Shown piece by piece: positions 19,270-33,300 of a stretch of DNA of 45,141 nucleotides (its first letter is position 1; the number at the start of each line of letters is the position of its first letter). The position numbers and the translations under genes were made by a program. The notes below the pieces were generated by a model that saw only the letters and a program-made list of their open reading frames with translations, was not told the origin of the DNA and searched no databases. The stretch covers positions 64,001-109,141 of the forward strand of contig NMRA01000887.1 of assembly GCA_002633005.1 (NCBI GenBank), in the 5' to 3' direction. This DNA comes from Phoronis australis. Its lineage: Eukaryota > Phoronida > Phoronidae.

Positions 19270-22200
19270 CTGAAACAACAGAGTACAAAGTGTACTGTCC
19301 GTGTTTTAATGTCACCAGTGAGCTGAAATGGTTTGTTAAATAACAATGCAAATTAGTCGCTGTTCTCAACGACAGTTCTCCTAAAACTAAAGCGAAACTG
19401 TGAAATGCACATTCTTTCATTACAGCTTAGATACTTTTTCAAGACATTAATATTGCCTGATCATGAAAATCTGAATGACCAAACAAAGCTGGTTCATTTT
19501 CTGTGTTTCAAAATTGGTACTAAGCTTTCAGTTTCAAACTTGCAACTTTGTGCCATTCAGGCAAAACCAGGTCTGCGTGTTGCACTTGCACCCAGAAATC
19601 TTTGTTCATGGGACAAAGACAATGAATTGTATCCCAAAATTCATGAATTATATCCTATAATTCTATATTCCAACGGCCGCACCGCGCAATCCCTTCAGTG
19701 GTCACCATTTTGTTAGGTTACACTAGTAAGGTATCAAGCATGAAACGCACGCTTGCTTCTCACGTGATTTTGCGCCGTCTGCTAAAGCTTGTTTTGACCA
19801 TATTCTTGGGCTTGCGGAACTCATCCTTGTTCTACGAGCCATGTACAGGGGACATGCATGTGAATTTAGTTGATGTGAGGGAAGTAATTAGTCCGGTAGC
19901 AATTGCTGCAAATCAAAACCGTCACGTTCACAGCATGCAAAATAGAGACTTTTCATATCAGCGCTCGCTAGAGTAATGAGAGACTGTACGAAAATGACTT
20001 TCGGTTGATCCCGACACAAATTTGGCGGACAGAAATCCCTTTTACTATTCAGTAGTTCACACCTTTAAAAGTAAAGGAATAAATTGCGCTGTCAGCCCTC
20101 CCATTGTTTGAATAGTTTAAGTTCACTAATTTATTTTAGCTTGACTTCTTGACACCTGCTGGGATCAAATTTCTCCCGCCGTTATCAGCGGCAGCTACTG
20201 AGTACTGACATTGTCGCGGATACATCGTCACAGTGGGAAATGCATGCGACGTCTTTGCTCATCAATTTAAATTTCAAAAGATAAATTCCACCGCACAGCA
20301 ATCGAAATACCGGCACTATAAAAGCAGGGAAAGGGTTAAAACGCTGTTCATGCCAGTATATAGGAACCACCCGCACGGATTACATGGGATCTGCAGGTGG
20401 CGCTAAACGCCTGTTCACCAAAGATCTGATCGCCCTCCGGCGGGTTAGTGATATTTCAATATTCGAAAGTCAGCTATTACCTCCACACAGCCCGCAACTT
20501 CTTTTACAGTTGGTCCTCATATAGATGACGCTTATCTGACATTCACCTCTACTTGCCCAATAGGAACAGTGCTCGCTTTCGTCAGTGCAAGAACCTGAAA
20601 GTAACAAAGAGTGTCCGAACCTTCTAAACGTTAACATTTGCAGATAGACAGTTATGACATCATTCTCAGAATATTATCTGGACTGTGCGGACACGCCTAA
20701 TCGCAAATGAAGCGGTGATCTCGCTAGCTTTCACCCGTCAGTGCTTTGCGTAACGCAGACTGATTAAAAAAGTAAAAATGTCGGCATTTTCCAAAGTATT
20801 TCAAAAACAATATTTCCTTTGAAGATCTTTATTAATAAAACATTATAGATGGCCAAGGGTGAGCTGTTCTTTCGAAATTATCTGTTTTGATAAGATGGTC
20901 AGGGCTACAGTCTTGATCATGCGCAGTGTACATCTACAAATTTAACGAATGAAGGTTCTCGAATTGTATGTTCTGACAGTTGGAATAGATTTGTGCGATT
21001 AAAGTGGAACGCAAGTTACACTAATAGACCGTGGCAGACCACTACTGGAATGAACCTGAATTCAAATTAACTGACCGTTCCAGGACTCCCAGCCCACCCT
21101 GGTGTTTCCCGTCCCCATACTTTCCGGTTGCGCATCAAGTACATGCATCTGCGCGAATCCCATTGCCCACAAATCCCACACTTTGAATTGCGGATTTGAA
21201 AACTTCTGCAATTTAGAATTACCGACAGTTCACTCGTCTGAAAATTCCACATGCAACTTCAAAACTTGAGAAGAGATACATGTACTTATTGTCCGTTCCC
21301 AAATCAGACGCCAAAATCAGGAGCTTTTTTACGGAAAGTGGGTTCGTAGCAGCTTTAGGGCCTACTGTAGTCAGTGATACCACTAAAAGAGTAATTTGCT
21401 CTTGTTAGAAGTGCGCACGGCCACGCAGAATCACGAAAGATGAAAGTTTCCCGAATATGTTCGAAACCTTACTAGTGTAAAGCAAAATGGCAGTCATTGA
21501 AGCGAGTGGATTATGATTATAGAACTTTAAATTAGGAATAGATTTCATAGTTTCTTTTTCACGAGGGACGAAAGCCGCGGTTCAAACCTTTGTAGCACCC
21601 TCCTACATTGTACTTCCTCACGGCTAGTATAAAATTGGTCGAAACTTGCCCTTACTCAGATGACAAAGCAGTCTCGGTCTTAAAGTCATTATTGGTAGAG
21701 TTCATGCTCGATGATCAAACTGGTTGTTGAGGTGGTGGGTCGAAGCAACAAGGAGCACTCAATTCTTCCTAAGCCAAAAAAATTGCGTCTATTATGGCTA
21801 AAGAATAAGTTGAGACCAATTTCATAACGGTCAGTGGTCTAAATCAGAAGTTGAATTGTGTGACGAAAGGCGGATTTATCAGTAACAGCTTTGTCTTACC
21901 AATTGTTCCGGTTACTGTCCCGGTCCAGCCTTGGCAGTTCGTTCTAAAGCTTGCGTATGCTTCAATTTCTAAAAAATACAAAAATGTCGAGCTATAGCGT
22001 TCAAGTCATTTCTTAAAGTCGCCAGAATCGTGAACGATGATAAAGTTTGAAGCAACAGGTTGAAAGACTTGAAAGTTAACGAACTGATTAGCCTACATAT
22101 CGGCGTAGTCCCAGTGAGATATGAAGTGATGACGATAACATTTTAAAATTTTCATTTAAGATTTGTTGAAGATTTCATATTTCACATAGTTTTGACATTT

Positions 22201-25200
22201 ATACACAATGCTTGCTCTGTCGCGTAATTTAACAGCTTGTTCAACTCTCACAAGCAGGTTTAAGCAACATGCGTGCGTATCATGGATGAAAGACCCTCTC
22301 GGGTAAAACTTCGAGATTTCAAGTTCAGACTTGATGTCGTCAAATGCACTGCAGTAGGGTTCCACAATCCTTTATGAGCGTCATTATACTCGAGCAAACA
22401 ACTAGACAATTGTTTTAAGTTGGTTTTCACTAAGTAGAGGTGGCAATGCCAAAGATATTTTAGAGTTATATTTCGAGTGAAAATGATTGCACTCTGTACC
22501 TATGTTCGTAAGGCTAATTTCTATCAAGTGTTCCGTGATCCGCAAATTTTCGCGTTGCCAGCGGAGCTCGCGATCACCCTTGCTTTCACTAGCGTGTATG
22601 TTGTTTACAGAAAAGACCCCCCCCCNCCCCCGTCAGGCTCTACATGTACTTACGCCTCGTGCTTCCACATCGTTTGATGTAAGTATTTTGACAAGGGAAA
22701 ACCTCAAGCACTAAATTGTATAACGTTCTGTCATAAGACTGCAGTTGACTTCTTGTGGTCACGTGGTTGCGTACTCCATTTGGTATTGCGGAGTATGGCT
22801 TCACGTTGAAAAAAGCGCGGGCGCCTTCGGCCTGAATATAGTGGAGAGTGTAGTATTAGAAGTAATAACACAGAGGTCGACGTGAATAACGGGCATTCTT
22901 GTAGGTTGTATCAAACGCATACATGTAGAAACAAAGACCCTTTTAGATACGTTGAAACTTTTTATGTACCCTGCAAGATAAAAGCATACTGCCGGCGGGC
23001 CTCTTTTTGAAGATGAATATATATTTAATAACATATAGATCTTTGAAACAGAATAACGTCCTGTTAACCTCATCACTCGTCAAAAACTTGGAGCAGCATT
23101 GAAGCTTCACCCTATGTCTGCTACACAAGAGCGACTAACCCTTAATGTATCACTGAAACAGGTTATTAGGGGCGGATCCAGGATTTTGAGTTAGGAGGGC
23201 CAGGGCAGAGTATTAACCAGAATTTTGCTGATCAGGCATTTGCATCACCGAACTCCCAAATGGAATCTGGGCGAGTTTGGGGCTATGGTCCCTTTGCCCT
23301 CCTACCCCTAAATCCGCCACTGGGTATAGTACCCTTTCCAGTAAACAGTGCCTTTCTACGAACACAGCATGGGTAAGAGCGCTTTTGCGAGTGTAGATGA
23401 GCTTTATTCAGTGTAGCAACTCTGTAAGATATCTCTTTTCCTTTACAAGGTAACGAATTATTTGTAATGATCTAAGACAATTTTTTGTGATGGAACGTGG
23501 CTTCAAAGCTGCCTTCAGGTTATGTGGGAACTTCTCGACAAGTCATTGTATTCAGACAAGTATCTACAAAACTCTAGAATTTAATTCAACAAATGTATAT
23601 GAAACTTCCTGCCTGAATGTAGCAAGACTCGTCCAGTCTGATTTTTTACTATTATACCAATCTGACTTTGATTGGGTGATATGACGCCTTATTTTTATTA
23701 TATATACATTTAACAAACAACATATCGAAACAACAACATCAAAAACATCACCAAATTTTGTTTAACATATAAAGTCCAGATGAATACCCAGAACATTGTA
23801 ACAGTTTTCTAAATCATCATCTTGTTTTTGTTTTATGCAACTTTTGAGTTATTTACAAAATTATAAATCTCTAATACTTTGATATCCCTTCTTGAAAAGT
23901 GTATGCTTAAAAAACAATTCTTTGAAGCGTTTTCGGAAAATAGTTTTATAACATAGTATTGCAACTTTTCGCATGAACCTGATGAAGTAATGGTGTTCTG
24001 GACATTATTCTAGTGTCCTACATAACTGTAATTCCGGTATAAAACCAATGCCACTGCATGCTCATCGTGGGAAACTGAACGGAATTCACTTACGAAGTAC
24101 TCATGAATCGTGCTCATAGAGTAAGTATTTGCCCAAAGTCCACGACTCCTGGCGCTGTTGTAGGCATGAGTTAGCCGTTGGCGATAACCGCGTATGGCGA
24201 AGGTGGCACCCAGGATTTCAACACCATGTGCAAACTCATGGATGGCGATATCCTCGTCGCTGCAATGCAAAATAATTACAAGTTTTATTTCAACAGTCTG
24301 TATGTGTTGAGGCAGATGTGTTTCATCTAACTGCAAAAGGTGCCCCCATCATCGCTGGCCAATACGCTGTTTGATCTAAATTGGGTACGGTGTCATTAAA
24401 ACTAATTCATAAGTAGGAAGATACCATGTAAATCTATTTTGCCAGTGTGGCAAAGAATGCGTAAATTGTTTTGCAACAAGATAATCGACTAAAAGCGGGC
24501 GAGCACTACATTGCGAATTATTTTAGCAACCCTGTTCAACGATTAGCTGAGATGCAGTTAAAAGCTGGACAGCGTAATATTTTTCAATTTTAGAAGCCGG
24601 GCAGAAATTGGTGAAAGTATGCCAGGCAATGCTTTTCATGGAAGGTGATCTTTAACTGCCACGGTTTAAGCCTGTTGAAACAAATGGAACTCTGCACAAT
24701 GAGCCTATTCGACAATCTTTACATTACTAGAGGGCGCGCGTTTACTAGTGGTGATAGATTAAGCAGCCTCGATTTCGCGAGCCCTTTAAATACAAGGTTA
24801 AATGGCTTGCAGTCGGGCCAACTGAATCTGAGATCGCATCAAAAGGAAGATTCTACGAGGGGAAGTAAGCATGACATACAAAGGTAAGGTGGTTTGTGAT
24901 TATTTTAACGATTATTCCATGTTTCCAATACTGATACCTGTTAATTGAGGTACTAGCCGATGTCGACATCGCGGCAGTCGCCAGTCCGGTTAATCATTGT
25001 TTGTTGTGATGACTGATGTGTGTTACGATACTTAACATAGCACTCGGAATCTTTTCATATATCAAAGCAGTATTATTATTGTTTGGAATGATTTCTAACA
25101 GGTTTGTCGGTCACAGTTACATCAATTAATGCTGAATGTTTATGCTGTCAACTTAGGGAGGCAAGACTACAATCCAAGCCCAAAAGGTGCGTGACAAAAA

Positions 25201-28200
25201 TCTACGATTTGTTTACTCCCTATCCTATGTCCTCCAGAAATATATTACACGTTGACCCGGAAATATATCATGTCTGTTTTCACATGACTTTTGGTTTATG
25301 GGTTTGAGGGTTAGTACCGTGCAAAGGAGATATGCATCGCTTCTGCAACCGTTCCTAAATGGACAAAAATTGGTTTTAAGTAGTTGACTGCAGGCAGCTA
25401 ACCAGCAAGATCTTCCTATCCAGTGCAGATCTGCTGTCTGTTGTCAAAGCCTAGTACTTTCTATTTCGGAGACAAAGAACAAAGCCTTTGAAAAGGGACC
25501 GATATTTTTAAAGAAAGGTATATAAGTTGTTTTATTAATTTACTTATTCAGGTCCTTCGCGGGAGGTTGGCTTAGTGGGTTGGGTTTTAAAATTTGGTGC
25601 AACTGAATGTGTGGAAATAACAGGTAATAGTGTCCGGGGGAAAGAGCATGGTGAGGTAATTCTCAACCTTCATGAAGTTCTTTCACGTTTCATGAAACTG
25701 TTTTGCTATCCACTGTAAACGCCTAAAAATATATTACATTCTCTGAATTCTCAACAACTAAACGGTCTTAACTCATGCCTTGAAATGTTGCAAGTCGTTG
25801 CATTCATGTGACTTTCATTTTTTTGAAAATTGCATTTTTGATGTGGACATATGAATGAGCTCATATTTGAACATACAATTCTTACTGCCAATATGCAAAC
25901 AATGGTGCCTGAGGATTTTTAATTATTCTTAAACAACAGGAAGATTATCCATCATTTTTAAGTGACCCAAGTTTTCATATCCTTTATTAGAAGAAAAATA
26001 AAAAATCTGAGAAACGGTTCCCTCAGCCTTAGACAAAAAGTGTGCTTGGCAGACTCATGAATCTGTATGCTGAACGTGTCAAAAATTAAAAGACTTGAAA
26101 ATGGGTAACAAAGGTTTGAAGTTGACTCAAAAACTTGAATATTTTGCACACAAGTGGTGCGTTTAAAGCCTTGTTATGGCTAGGGATGAAAAATAAAGAT
26201 GCAGTTCTACAGAAATCAATACTTATATTATATACACACTTGCTTTCTGGAAATAGTAATTATTTAATTTTGTGTGAAATTGCAAACAAGGGCATCATTT
26301 TTGGCCAAACCTGACGTACTAATTACTCATGTTTCAATATTTGTTCCAGGTTCAGTGACATTTTAAGGCCACTTCAAGCCCCAACATAGACAAGCTTTGT
26401 TATTCATTTGTCTTCCCAGAGCATGTCGTCGACACACCAGCACTGCTGCATGGCATCATGTACAAGCCAGTGGCCCTGGAGAAATGTGAATTACAGTACC
26501 ATATGTAAATCTGCCAGTGGATTGTTTGTGTGTGAAGAGGAACTATATGTGACTGCTACACCAGCCAGCCTCATTGGTGAGGATGCCCTTTCCTTGAAGA
26601 TACATGACATGCGCGCATCCAGGGGGATCGGGGGGCTAGAAGGAGCCCCCCATTTGGCCAAGTGGGCAAAAAGGTCCGCCCCAGAGAAACAAAAAGACAA
26701 AAAATTCGACCCCCCCCCTCCATTTTTCAAGGCAGTGTGCGCGCATGCATGAGAGACTGAAGCTAAAGAAGACCTAGTAACACTCTGGTCTAGTTCAGGG
26801 TCCGATTTTGGGCACAAAGCGAGTCAAGTGGTATAAAGCTATTTTTGCCTTCAAGGATCTAATTCTGAACTTTATCGAGGCTGAATGAGCTTACATGAAG
26901 GAAAGCCACGTGCCCAAACTGGGCCTTTTTACAAGCGTTTCTATAGGCCGCTGAAACTCAATCCCAATGAAATGAAAACCGAAGCATCTGGTATAAATAC
27001 CTGTCCTTTCTCACTGAGTGACATTAACTTTTCCTTTCAGAAGAAAGGCTTTATACTAATGGTAAAACCTTTTCAACTTGGTACACATGATGCGGAAATG
27101 ACATTCAGTGACTGCATAGATTGTCTTATTGTCAGTAAAAACCCCGTTAATGTTACAGTTTGATGATCGAATAAATTTTTCATCAACAGGCAAGTTTGTC
27201 ACTAATTATTCAAACCACAATATTTCTTCAGTTTTAAAGACCCATACAGTGCAGTTCTGATGCTTTTTTATAAAGCTGAAGTGATCACCGATTACGCTTG
27301 CGAATTGTCATTTTATTGTTGACCTATAGAAATATCCGGCGATCGAAACGAAGTATTCCTTTGATTGCATTTGATTTGTTTATGTGTGGAACTATTTTTA
27401 GAGCTTGCTTAAGAAGGCCTTTGAACAGTTTTAAGTTTTGTGTTAACTTGTCTACAACAAAAGTTCCACTAGCAAGCAAAGTATATTTTCAATAGTAGCT
27501 AGATGAATAAGAATCTGCTATGCACAAGATTTGAGAATAAACAATAATCAGTGTATTCAAAAATAAAATAGCAAACCGAACAACCACATCCATACAATGG
27601 AACAACATTATCTCCCAATACAAGGTCTGACTTTCTGAATTGAGAGGTTCAATTCCCTCAGGTTATTGCTGAAGGACTGCTTTTCACTTGATCGAAAAGT
27701 AAAATAGACGATAAAGCGGCTGGTTTCAGTCGTTTCTCTCACCTGTAACAGAATAGACAGAGAAATATTTTAGCAAATTATAAAAGAAAACACAAGACAA
27801 AACTACTTTTGTAAGGCAGAACTTACTTGACATTTCATCTTCATTTTTTTATGTAGAAACTAATAATCTCTGTACCCAAGCCTTCTTTAAGATCTGAGTT
27901 AAAATATGTGAAACAGTGTAAAAGTGATTTAAGAATGTGTATTTTTCATGACACCTAAAATGTGTTTCTAATCTAATCTCAACAAATAAAAATCATTCTA
28001 GGCGTCTATATTTATTCCAATGAAACGTTACGAATTTACTGTCAAAATAGCTCAGTCATTTTAATTCGATAAGTACAATATGGTAGTCCTGGAAGTGGGA
28101 TCCGCTATAAAATAAAGAAACTCACTCATCTAGAGAATTTTATTGGAGACAGTTTTGTAAAGTTAATGCTGTGAAAAAGTCACCCTTGACTTCTGAGAGG

Positions 28201-30239
28201 CGCGTCCCATACACCTCTTATATTGGGAACACTCCCTCCCAGGATATGTGGATATGTGCTGCTAGCCTACCATCCGGGTCTCGGGTGAGTTACTGAAGAC
28301 AAACACTTAGTTCCACTGAATAAACTTGTTGTCCAGTCAGCTAACTGGTGGGGATAACATCACTGACCGATGTCCATAGAAACTTAATTGCTAAAAACTT
28401 ACCAAATAACGTGAATATGCAGTCTTTCAATGGAAATGCGTTAGAGCACAAACACGGGGAGTGGGGCTTCGGCTTCCACACTTTGTCACGTTTGACCACA
28501 ATTCCCCACGCTTGTAGAACCTTTGGTCTTTTGGGAATTTGTGACCGCCTGTCGAAAATTTGCACCCGGGAAAATAGCAATAATTAGGCTTAGCGCTACG
28601 ATGTATTTTGATAACACTGAAAAGCTTCAAAATAAATCACCAAAGCGGCCTGTAATGAAAATTACTACAAGTTTGGTATTCATACACCACCTTGTTATTA
28701 TTTTGTAAAATCATAAATAATGGCTGTGGAAAAAAATTCGATGCCATGTCATTCACTGTTTTTGCGCTGTTTTTGTATATTTTAACGAAAAGTCTTTTTA
28801 AAAGTATTTTATAAAAGTTATTCATAGAGTGCACAGAATATTAGGCCAGGCACTAAATGGCTTGTGGCTGAGTGTTAAGTTCCAATGTTTACTATTTCTA
28901 CTACTAGTGACAACAGGGGGTTGGTAAGTTGATGAGGGCTGTGGTGCTTTAGCTAAAGACTAGGGGAGTTTTTCTCATGTTCCGTCATTTTACCAGCTGT
29001 TTACAGGCAGACAGCGGCGCATGCGCAATTCATTCACCACTAGTACAGCAGCGACACCGCGTCGAATAGCTCTATTATTCTTGGGTCACGCATATCGCCA
29101 ACTTACTGCCAACGGTCTAGGTTCCTCTGACAGAGAATGTTTTCTTCCGCCCCTGTGCAGATTGGTTGTTGTGCAGAAGCGCCAAAGCCGCGTGCTCGCG
29201 TGTTCCAGTAGTCAGGGAGATGTGAGTGTTCAGGAATGTCTGTGGTCCTCTGGTTTTTCCCAATGATGCCCATTCGACCAAAGTGTTTGTAATACGAGTT
29301 CCGGATGTCATACCGATCGGCAAATAGAAATCGCACGATGTAGCAAGCTCTCTTAAGAGCATCGTCAGCGACAACACTAGATGCTGAAATACGGTCATAC
29401 GACTTTTTAAAATGGCATAGAGCAAAGGCTAACTTAAAAAATTAAATTCGATCACTGTTGATTTCACACCTCTGTCTCAGAGAGAGGTGGAAACGATTCT
29501 ATGGTGGTGTCTCTACATACCAGCTGCTTTCCTATACCTTTCAGTCCCGGATCAGCAAACATCAAACCCCCGTTTCAATCCCCAAACCAGCGGCCCCAAT
29601 CACAACTCCAAACACATGGTTTCCTTAAACTGCTAACTTCGCTACACCTTTTAACTATAACTCCAGTCTGGGGGCGAGATCTACACTGGTCCTCGGGACT
29701 GGAGTTTGGTCACCGAATATGAAATGCTCTCGTCAGCGGTGTGTAGTTTGGAGGTAGGGGTCTGGAATTTGTACCACGACGGGTTTGGTGTCTGCCGTAT
29801 CATCCGAGAATGGCGCAAACAGGATCTCTCCTGAAAGTGTACACCGTATGATGCATTCATATCTAAAATAGATTATAGAAACAATGCCGATAAGGTAAAT
29901 CATGTGAGTGGAGTAAATGCTTCTAAACGTGATTCTTTGGATTACAAGTTCGCAAGTTCCTGGCGTTAAACGGGGTTCTTACCAACGATAGGGATGCCGT
30001 ACGCCTCAGTATACTTGCGATAGAAATACGTCAATCCGCGGGGCATCATGTGGATTGCACTTCGCAAGTTGTTAGGAACCGCTCTCACGTGATTGCAACT
30101 ATGCGTGTTTGTGGCGGAGCCTGGACGAAGTCTTGATCGTCGACCGTTATCTGCAAGATAATAATTTTCTCCATCACCGTCCAATGAAGCAGAGCTTAGT
30201 TGAGGTTGAGTGCCAATAAGCAATGCAATATACTTACAT

Positions 30240-30309
<70 letters not shown>

Positions 30310-33300
30310 NNNNNNNNNNNNNNNNNNNNNNNNNNNNNNNNNNNNNNNNNNNNNNNNNNNNNNNNNNNNNNNNNNNNNNNNNNNNNNNNNNNNNNNNNNN
30401 NNNNNNNNNNNNNNNNNNNNNNNNNNNNNNNNNNNNNNNNNNNNNNNNNNNNNNNNNNNNNNNNNNNNNNNNNNNNNNNNNNNNNNNNNNNNNNNNNNNN
30501 NNNNNNNNNNNNNNNNNNNNNNNNNNNNNNNNNNNNNNNNNNNNNNNNNNNNNNNNNNNNNNNNNNNNNNNNNNNNNNNNNNNNNNNNNNNNNNNNNNNN
30601 NNNNNNNNNNNNNNNNNNNNNNNNNNNNNNNNNNNNNNNNNNNNNTCATCAAATACAATAAAGGTAAGTGTTAAGCGATAGAAGTAAACCGAGTTCTTCT
30701 TCGCTTGAATGCGAAATGGGATTGTTGTAGCTCCATGCAGGCAAATACCGTTTCCTAAGGTCATCGTAGAATGGACATTCGTTAACAAAATGATATTCCA
30801 ACTCGACATATATGCCTTAACACAGAGAGGGCATAACCTTTCTGGTCTGCTAAGTTTCAAGTGTCTAGTACCTTTTCAATCATTATAATAGTGCATGCGC
30901 TGAACATCTTAATCTTACCATATCACATCTAACATTTACATTGTCAATTACATCTAAATAGTTTTCATAACACATATTTAACATAAAAGTTCTGTAAGTT
31001 TCCAGCTTAATCGAATTGTTTAAAATTTCTTGCCATTTTTGCTGATCAATATCTTTGCATCTTTGTTTAAAAGTGATATGAAGCTTGTCTCGGAACCTAC
31101 ATCCTGATTGTACCATGCTTCTCCAAAACCAAAATGAAATAGCAATTTCTTAACATTATTAACCCAGCACGGTTTATTAACATTTTCCGTCATATTGTAC
31201 TGCCATTCATAGCAATGATATGTAATTTTTGAGGCATCGGTTTTTAATAGTTTTAACCAATATTTCATAATTCCAGGAAGTCGGAAAGCAATCAAGGAGT
31301 ACCGACCCATCTCACCTCTAACACCTCTTACATTCATTTGCCTTTTGCTGAATGCCCGGTCTATGCCCGCGAGCATATGTATTGACTTTGCTTGCATTCG
31401 TACATTTGTCTACGATTCGGAGCACCTCGGGTATTATCGCAGCGTTAAATTTTCCTGCTACGAAAATACCCGTGTTCTAAAGTGCTACGTGTGCTTAAAC
31501 ATGTTTTTAAGCGGTTGTCTGCTTATATTATTCTACGGAAAATCAATATCCAAACGCGTCTGCAACGTGGTTGGCAAAAATAATAAACAAATCGCGGGCC
31601 TAAGGACTAAACTTTCCGAACATCAAGGCAATTCTACGTCACGCAACACTATGTGGTGAAATTAGAATGCTACAAGTTGAGAAATAACGTTAATTTCAAC
31701 ATCGTGACCTTTGAAAAACCAATAAGCAAAGAATAATCCCCGATTTTCCAAAAAAAGTTATCCTATTCACTGACGTTATTAATGGATTCTGATTGGATTA
31801 CATAATGACGTTGCTTGATAGTACACTCACCCATGTGACCGTTCCTACTTCACTAATAGAGTATGTTATAGTCATATTTCAGTGATCTAAATGTATGGAG
31901 AAAGCTCAAAATTCAAAGTTGCTTCAAAATCCAAAAGGTGGTGAGAAACCTTGGAACTTGAGGTAGCGTTCGGCACGTTGAGCGCCTAAAATTTGAAGTC
32001 GTGACCCGTCGACGAGTGAGGCCAATTTCTGGGGGTTTTCATCTTAGGGTATTCACCAGCAGCGGTCGTTAGAGTTGTGATTGCCTCGTAAACATTCGCG
32101 GACATCTCTGAAAACTAGGAAGCATGTATAAGTCTGGGATGCGTTCCGTAGATGCAAAATTTTGGACAGTGAAACTAGTGTGATCACGTGTTTAGCTTGC
32201 AGGGAGGTATCTCGCGAAGTCATGTAACATCTTGCATTTTCAGGACGTTCTTGGGTTTACGGAACGCAGGTCTGACATCATACGGCCAATCGGGATACAC
32301 TTTGAAAATCACGTGAGTTACAATCTGACTCGCCGGTATCTTCTAGGGGGAAGGGGACCCGCAGCTATCATTCGGCAGCACGCGTTTTATAACTGGTTGA
32401 TGTAACCTCGGAAGTCATTGGTTGGCTTGACAACAAAAAAGAAAATGGCGGACCGTGAACGAGTCGGACCCTTGTCAACATCTTAGTGAACCTGTCCAAT
32501 TTTCTCTATGCAGTGACAGTAAAGTCGGAAAGACCAAGTACAGGCATAACTGCGTCCTGGGCAGTTTATGTAAAAAAATTCCCGAGAATCACGCCTTCAA
32601 GATCTTCAGCGCAGGCCCACGTACTGCACGCCCTAGCACTAATCTGGACGCCCTGGCAAGGGCGCCCAATGTCACGCAGAATTTCTCCAGTTTGGACACC
32701 AACATTGTTAAGTTACTAAGATTCCCAGTTAATGAAAGACCCACGACAGTTCAACAATGTATATTAAATGTAACCATGTTCAGACTACGTTCAAAGATAA
32801 ACACTTGATTGGTTGCCAAAGTGTACACCACTGCAGGCTCTGGTTTCAGTGGTCTCCTATCTATTTGTAATTCAGTACTTGGTTAACTCCAAACTGGTGT
32901 TTCAGAGCTGTAGTTTCATGCTTTTCATCTTTTAAAAAAGCACCAAAAGCGAAATAAATGTCATTATTTTAACAATATGTTGTGCCACAAGAATACTTCC
33001 ATGTAAAATGTTAGAGCTTGCTTTTATATGTGCGTTTTAGTGTGGAGCAGCAGTGACTGTCACATATGTTGCCAAATTATAAACCACACAATTTCTGTGC
33101 ATTTTTCTTGTGTTGGTAACTGCAGCTCTGATGACTAATTTTACAGAATATAAAGCTAGTTGCGATGATATCAAAAGTTTTATAACAGCATTTTGACTTG
33201 AGATCACCAAAAACAGTGCACTAATCGTTCAACCAATATATGTAATAACTGTAATATTTTTTTAAGCTATTTAGCTGTGTTTGTAAATTTAGAAATAAAA

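Noticed and set aside
21067-21252. Minus-strand frame with KCGICGQWDSRRC as a further cysteine-rich exon of the metallopeptidase
   Set aside because: The cysteine spacing does not fit ShKT, and exons 5 and 6 already join in phase without it.
21560-21650. Minus-strand SREEVQ...FEPRLSSLV as the exon after HEFAH
   Set aside because: No good splice sites; the true exon was found at 22654-22831 with matching phase and much better family motifs.
24645-25188. Two plus-strand exon-like stretches (24645-24883 with GTAAGG donor, 25102-25188 with AACAG acceptor and GTGCGT donor)
   Set aside because: Joining them gives an early stop, and neither shows a domain I recognise, so I do not call a gene.
30200-30860. 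Long open frames of 150-230 codons around 30200-30860
   Set aside because: They consist of the TA/CATA microsatellite and unresolved N bases.
32445-32808. ATGGCGGAC start element and 117-codon frame as a new gene
   Set aside because: The ATGGCGG frame ends after 13 codons, the longer frame matches no family and competes with an overlapping frame; kept only as a low-confidence note.
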